From contig JACPDT010000095.1 in the NCBI GenBank assembly GCA_016183865.1, positions 1-35,335 of the forward strand: a stretch of 35,335 bases of DNA. The letters are read 5' to 3'. This DNA is from Armatimonadota bacterium. GTDB lineage: Bacteria > Vulcanimicrobiota > JACPDT01. Shown piece after piece: positions 31,796 to 35,335 of the stretch; the stretch's first letter is position 1, and every line of letters begins with the position of its first letter. Made by a program: the position numbers and the translations under genes. Below the pieces are notes generated by a model, which worked only from the letters and a program-made list of their open reading frames with translations, did no database searches and was not told the DNA's origin.

Positions 31796-32553
31796 TGGAC
31801 AGGCTTTCTTCCATCTACGTAATTTCCGCATTTCTCCTGGGTGCCTTGCACGCACTGGAGCCAGGCCATGGCAAGACACTCGTTGCGGCTTATCTGGTGG
31901 GGAACCGCCGCAAGATCCTGGATGCGGTCCTTCTCGGAGTCGTGGTCACGTTCACGCACACATTCAGCATCATCTGTCTCGCTTTGGCGGCAAAGCTTCT
32001 TTCTTCCACCCTCAGCACTCAGACCCTGGTGAAAGGTCTTGAGATCGCTGCATCCCTTCTCATCATGGCGGTAGCCTGCTGGCTGTTCTTCAGGGGAGAG
32101 AACCATTCTCACAGCCACGGTCACTCTCACAATCATTGCGATCCCCACAACCATGAGCACCCTCACAACCACGATCATCCGGATCAGCAGAGCCTTTGCG
32201 CATCACCGGCCACTCAGGACCGCGAAAAGTCTGGTAAAGGGTTCCTCGAACTTCTGGCCCTGGGTATCTCAGGCGGAATGGTGCCATGTCCGGCCGCAAT
32301 GGCGGTGCTCCTGACCTCGGTGGCTGCGGGTCACATGACGGGCGGCCTTTTTTATGTTCTGGTCTTCAGCGCCGGGTTGGGATGTGTGCTGACCCTGATC
32401 GGAATCTTTTTCGTGAAACTGGCTCCCCTTGCGGAACGTTTCCTGGGGGCGGCCAATTTCGGCAGCCGCGTGGGACGGTTTACCCCGATTCTGATATTGC
32501 TGGTGGGGATTCTCACTTTGGGCAAGGCATTGTTTGGCGCCGGAGGACATTGA
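31795..32553 (+). CDS. NicO-family nickel/cobalt exporter (RcnA-like)
   Basis: This 252-residue membrane protein has the NicO/RcnA layout. A first helix carries FLLGALHALEPGHGKTLVAAY (His-containing metal site), followed by VVTFTHTFSIICLALAA. A His-rich cytoplasmic loop (HSHSHGHSHNHCDPHNHEHP) precedes GISGGMVPCPAAMAVLL, which is the second conserved helix. Proteins of this form export Ni(II) or Co(II), with the His loop binding metal; some relatives import nickel. It starts at GTG 31795, one base inside the PilZ stop codon. No metal-sensing repressor gene is adjacent. Confidence 0.9.
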   Translation: MDRLSSIYVISAFLLGALHALEPGHGKTLVAAYLVGNRRKILDAVLLGVVVTFTHTFSIICLALAAKLLSSTLSTQTLVKGLEIAASLLIMAVACWLFFRGENHSHSHGHSHNHCDPHNHEHPHNHDHPDQQSLCASPATQDREKSGKGFLELLALGISGGMVPCPAAMAVLLTSVAAGHMTGGLFYVLVFSAGLGCVLTLIGIFFVKLAPLAERFLGAANFGSRVGRFTPILILLVGILTLGKALFGAGGH

Positions 32554-32607
32554 CCCCAATTCACCACAGAGAGATCAGAGAACCTTGCGGCCTTGTTCCT
32601 TTGGGCG

Positions 32608-33789
32608 CTACAGTTGGAGGTCCACAATTTGTCCTTCCAGCACGAAAGGAAAGTTGCCGTCATTGATTGCCGCTGTTACCAGCTCTACGATGTATGGGTC
32701 GAACTGACTCCCTGCCCCGTTTTTCAACTCCTCGATCGCGTGCTCCACAGTCAACGCCGGTCTGTATGAACGATTTGAGGTCATCGCATCAAAGCAGTCC
32801 GCAACGGTTATGATTCTTGCTTCCCATGGTATATTCTCTCCCGCCAGGCTGTCGGGATAGCCGTTTCCATTGTACCACTCGTGATGGTGGAGCACCCCTG
32901 AAGTGATCGGCAATATTTGCTTCAACGGGGTGATGATCTGGGCGCTCCATACGGGATGCTTTTTCATGGTGTTGTATTCCTCGACAGTGAGGGCTCCGGG
33001 CTTGTTCAGGATCGCCTCGGAGACGCCGATCTTTCCCACATCATGCAGGAGGCCCGCCTCTTTTATCAAACGCGCTTTTGCCAGATCCACCTCCAACAGC
33101 CGGGCAATCTTGAAGGAGGAGGCCGCGACCCTGCCTGAATGGCCCGCCGTATACCTGTCCCGGGCATCAATGGCGGCAGCCAGGGAACGGATGGTGGCCA
33201 AAAGGAGCTCTTTGTTCTGATCCTGAAGAATCGCATTCTGTATGGCTACCGCTGCCTGACTGGCTATTGTGGCAAGCCATTCCTGGTCCTCTTTGCTGTA
33301 TCCCTGGGAATTCAGCCGCTCTCCCAGGCAAAGGAACCCGATGAGTCGCTCCTTTACCACAAGGGGAATCCAGATCTTCGAAGGGAACCCCTGAATCTTG
33401 TTCCTGTATTCGTGAAAAAAAGGCCTCCAGATCCCATCCACTTGCTCCGGGTGCAGGTTCCTGGGTTCTTTCACGATATCTCTTTCGAGGAAGACATTCA
33501 GGGAAAGAGTGAATGGGTCGGAGGAGGCGGGGGAAAACCCCTTGAAGCTCCGGAGATCGAGGGTCGAATCCTGAGTTTGAAGGAGAACCGCTCCTGACCT
33601 GGCGCCCATGAGTCCCATGCAGTTGTAAAGAGCGAGATTCAGGCGATTTTCCAGAGTCTGATCGGAGACCAATTCCTTGGCAACCTCAAAAGAAGTAGCC
33701 AACTGGAACGCCTTGCGCTCAAGCTCGGTTTGAGCCTTCTCCAGTTCCCCTATAAGGTTCTTGCTGAGCGAATCGTACTTGTCCCCCAC
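32608..33789 (-). CDS. GAF-HD-GYP cyclic-di-GMP phosphodiesterase
   Basis: This 393-residue soluble protein has an N-terminal coiled coil (ELEKAQTELERKAFQLATSF), a GAF domain (~45-190, with GAVLLQTQDSTLDLRSF and IWIPLVVKERLIGFLCLGER) and an HD-GYP domain (~205-390). The latter shows AGHSGRVAASSFKIA, HDVGKIGVSEAILNKPG, HHHEWYNGNGYPDSLAG (HHExxxGxGYP) and IITVADCFDAMTSNRSYR, so the full metal and substrate motif set is present. It should hydrolyse c-di-GMP. The GTG start (33789) has GGAGGT about 12 bases away, which is long. A second frame from ATG 33869 (MTEKLEESGHASGIPKG) runs up to this point and could be the true N-terminus if one base is missing. Confidence 0.9.
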   Translation of the reverse strand: MGDKYDSLSKNLIGELEKAQTELERKAFQLATSFEVAKELVSDQTLENRLNLALYNCMGLMGARSGAVLLQTQDSTLDLRSFKGFSPASSDPFTLSLNVFLERDIVKEPRNLHPEQVDGIWRPFFHEYRNKIQGFPSKIWIPLVVKERLIGFLCLGERLNSQGYSKEDQEWLATIASQAAVAIQNAILQDQNKELLLATIRSLAAAIDARDRYTAGHSGRVAASSFKIARLLEVDLAKARLIKEAGLLHDVGKIGVSEAILNKPGALTVEEYNTMKKHPVWSAQIITPLKQILPITSGVLHHHEWYNGNGYPDSLAGENIPWEARIITVADCFDAMTSNRSYRPALTVEHAIEELKNGAGSQFDPYIVELVTAAINDGNFPFVLEGQIVDLQL

Positions 33790-33899
33790 GGCGGGCGCAC
33801 TACCTCCAACGCTGATACACCCTTTGGAATTCCAGAAGCATGTCCGGATTCCTCCAGTTTTTCCGTCATATCCGCATATTTGGGCCTCATTGATGTACT

Positions 33900-34943
33900 C
33901 TATGTCGGGCCGGTCACACGATGAAAAAAGATGTCCCGACTCACGGAGGGATCGAAGCAGGCTTCAAGATGAATCCTGGCGCCGCGGCTGACTGCCAGCG
34001 GCGGCATTGCCTGTATCACCTGGCCTGCCCAGGACTTGGGCTGCACAGGCGCAAAAGGAGAAGTGCTTATGGTTGTCAGCTCATCGAGCCTGGCTTTGAA
34101 AAACATCGCTGTTCCACTATGGGTACCTGATCTCCTGGCTTGAAGGACCAGTTCTTTCCTGAAAGGCGCCTCCCTGGGCAGGCGGAGGAGATCGAACATC
34201 CGGATACAAGCTTCATCAGTGAGAATTCGCTCACCTGATCTCAAAGGGGAAGTCGGCTCCATTCCCCCTACATTTCTGTGGAACTTTTCTTTCTCCAGCG
34301 ATTGAATCACGGATTCCCTGTAATGGTCGGCAATTGAAGAAAGATCCAGACCATACACCTCGCTGAAACGCTCCACCACAGCCGTGTGCTCTTCGGCGCG
34401 CAAGTAGCGCTCCTCAAGGAGATCGGATTCGATCCCCGCCACCCAAAGGGAGAAATGGCTTGGCATAGTCGTTCCACCGGGTTTCAGAAAACGGGATACG
34501 CCGTCACTGAGAGTTGGAATCAGCCTTTCCTCAAGCGGATTTATTCCGATAATTTCAGAATAAATCAGGTCCACTTTTTCTGGAAGCTCCGCATCTGTTG
34601 AGTTTCCAGGAATCAGGGTTATGACTTCTTGCAGCCCGTTGGCCTTTGTTATTTCACGGGCCACAGAAATAATGGCGCTCTCCTCTATGGCATACACGTG
34701 TTTTGCCCCTGCGATCGCGGCAAAACAGGCCAGAATACCTGTCCCACATCCGATTTCAAGAACGGTTTTTCCGCGCACGTTCCTGCTGATTGCCTCTCTG
34801 TATGCCGAGGTTCTGGTATAATCCCACAGCATGCGGACATGAGTCGCCACATCTCCGAACCATCGCGGCGCCAAAGTACGGTCCCTATGGTTCTCGGGTA
34901 TCAGGATGCCACAGCGAACCAGCTTTGATAAGGTTTCTTCCAT
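33900..34943 (-). CDS. PRMT-like class I SAM methyltransferase
   Basis: This 347-residue protein has the SAM-binding motif I VLEIGCGTGILACFAAIAGA and post-I acid YAIEES. After VDLIYSEIIGINPLEERLI, reminiscent of the double-E loop of protein arginine methyltransferases, comes a PRMT-like beta-barrel C-terminal half. The N-terminal ~30 residues (LSKLVRCGILIPENHRD) look like the last helix and wing of a winged-helix or PqqD-type domain whose first part is encoded in the overlapping ORF 34901-35200 in another frame. Bacterial PRMT-like enzymes with such domains modify peptides or proteins; the target here is unknown. No ribosome site is obvious before ATG 34943. Confidence 0.78.
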   Translation of the reverse strand: MEETLSKLVRCGILIPENHRDRTLAPRWFGDVATHVRMLWDYTRTSAYREAISRNVRGKTVLEIGCGTGILACFAAIAGAKHVYAIEESAIISVAREITKANGLQEVITLIPGNSTDAELPEKVDLIYSEIIGINPLEERLIPTLSDGVSRFLKPGGTTMPSHFSLWVAGIESDLLEERYLRAEEHTAVVERFSEVYGLDLSSIADHYRESVIQSLEKEKFHRNVGGMEPTSPLRSGERILTDEACIRMFDLLRLPREAPFRKELVLQARRSGTHSGTAMFFKARLDELTTISTSPFAPVQPKSWAGQVIQAMPPLAVSRGARIHLEACFDPSVSRDIFFHRVTGPT

Positions 34944-35200
34944 TTTCTGTCGGAGTACCTGGAAAGGTAACGCTCTATGGCCTTGCCCTGTTCCGTAAAA
35001 AGCTTGAACTGATCAAGAAGAGGTATGACATCCGCGCTCAATCTTATGCTGTTCCGGTTCATGGAAGCCTGTGCGAACAGTTGGCCTTCCTCGTTCCACT
35101 TCAGGGAGAGATCCCCGGTGAGCCTGAGCTTCGTCTTGCGATTCAGCAGATTCTTTGGTGAAACAATCGTTTTTCCCATCTTGTCCTGCGAGTTCTGCAA
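34901..35200 (-). CDS. PqqD/winged-helix-like small ORF, probably the N-terminal part of the methyltransferase
   Basis: This 99-residue ORF has a beta-hairpin part (TKLRLTGDLSLKWNEEG, FAQASMNRNSIRLSADVIPLL) and helices (DQFKLFTEQGKAIERYLSRY). That is the pattern of PqqD-like peptide-recognition domains: a strand pair, then 'ADVIPLLDQF', then helices. After DRKWKKPYQSW it loses sense and stops, while the overlapping methyltransferase frame goes on with MEETLSKLVRCGILIP, which fits the missing last helix. A shift in the AGAAAATGG stretch (about 34942) would make one protein of about 430 residues. Start TTG 35200 or ATG 35179; GGAGG is present but far. Fold assignment is by eye. Confidence 0.55.
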   Translation of the reverse strand: MQNSQDKMGKTIVSPKNLLNRKTKLRLTGDLSLKWNEEGQLFAQASMNRNSIRLSADVIPLLDQFKLFTEQGKAIERYLSRYSDRKWKKPYQSWFAVAS

Positions 35201-35335
35201 GAAATTGGGGGTTCCTCCCTTAGTCTAGTTGCCCCTGATAAAATCGCTTTCAGCGGAGGTCGCCCCTCTCTGATCGGAGATGAGATCTCCTCCTCGGCGG
35301 ATCTCCCCCTATTTTCGCTCAGGAGACCTTTGCGA
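35201..35335 (-). other. Upstream region of the PqqD-like/methyltransferase unit
   Basis: No gene is visible. A small perfect hairpin GGAGAT-GAG-ATCTCC lies at 35276-35290, and GGATCTCC is repeated just after it. GGGAGGAA near 35212-35219 is the only ribosome-like site for the ORF below. The window ends here, so the promoter may be cut. Confidence 0.25.

Noticed and set aside
1-35335. CRISPR arrays, rRNA, tRNA or intact insertion sequences
   Set aside because: No regularly spaced repeats, conserved rRNA stretches, cloverleaf patterns or transposase genes were seen by reading; a covariance-model scan was not possible.

Overview
This 35.3 kb window looks like a piece of chromosome from an uncultivated diderm bacterium, GC about 52-55%. 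Supporting signs are an SLH-domain outer-membrane porin, the type IV pilus motor genes pilB/pilT/pilC, a lipoprotein signal on a peptide-binding protein, and YqeG, a HAD phosphatase common in Firmicutes, Cyanobacteria, Synergistota and their relatives. I cannot name the phylum from the sequence alone. No rRNA, tRNA, CRISPR array or complete insertion sequence was seen.

Layout. 1-337 is a foreign-looking antisense helicase fragment joined abruptly to a CHASE2 adenylate/guanylate cyclase that lacks its N-terminus; a FecR-domain protein follows and ends at a strong terminator. An SLH porin (minus) diverges from a PLP-dependent cystathionine gamma-synthase/lyase (plus). Next come a stand-alone inhibitor-I9-like propeptide with a subtilase, then comF with a PhoB/PhoR-type two-component system and a small unknown protein. 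After these lies a five-repeat, 11-bp-period Pho-box-like array in front of a secreted transglutaminase-like protein. A ~110-bp imperfect palindrome separates that gene from a convergent peptide-binding lipoprotein gene. A glycogen synthase gene with a broken N-terminus leads into a SPOR protein. A tight housekeeping operon follows (AMMECR1, maf, mreB, ruvX, mltG), then yqeG, pilB, pilT, pilC, a 19-residue membrane microORF and a second pilC. The right part holds a SigB/F-like sigma factor, a convergent glycosyltransferase with a large membrane spermidine-synthase-like protein, a PilZ protein with a NicO-type metal exporter, a GAF-HD-GYP protein, and a PRMT-like methyltransferase preceded by a PqqD/winged-helix-like small ORF in a different frame.

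How the genes fit together. The central operon combines peptidoglycan and cell-shape functions (MreB, MltG, SPOR) with the pilus motor. PilZ and HD-GYP point to cyclic-di-GMP control of surface behaviour, and the cyclase adds a second nucleotide signal. The Pho-like array just downstream of a PhoB/PhoR pair suggests direct phosphate control of the next gene. The window has several disrupted reading frames (left junction, glgA, the AMMECR1 N-terminus, the PqqD-like/PRMT pair) and several genes whose best start is not ATG. These could be real biology or sequence errors, and they should be tested together.
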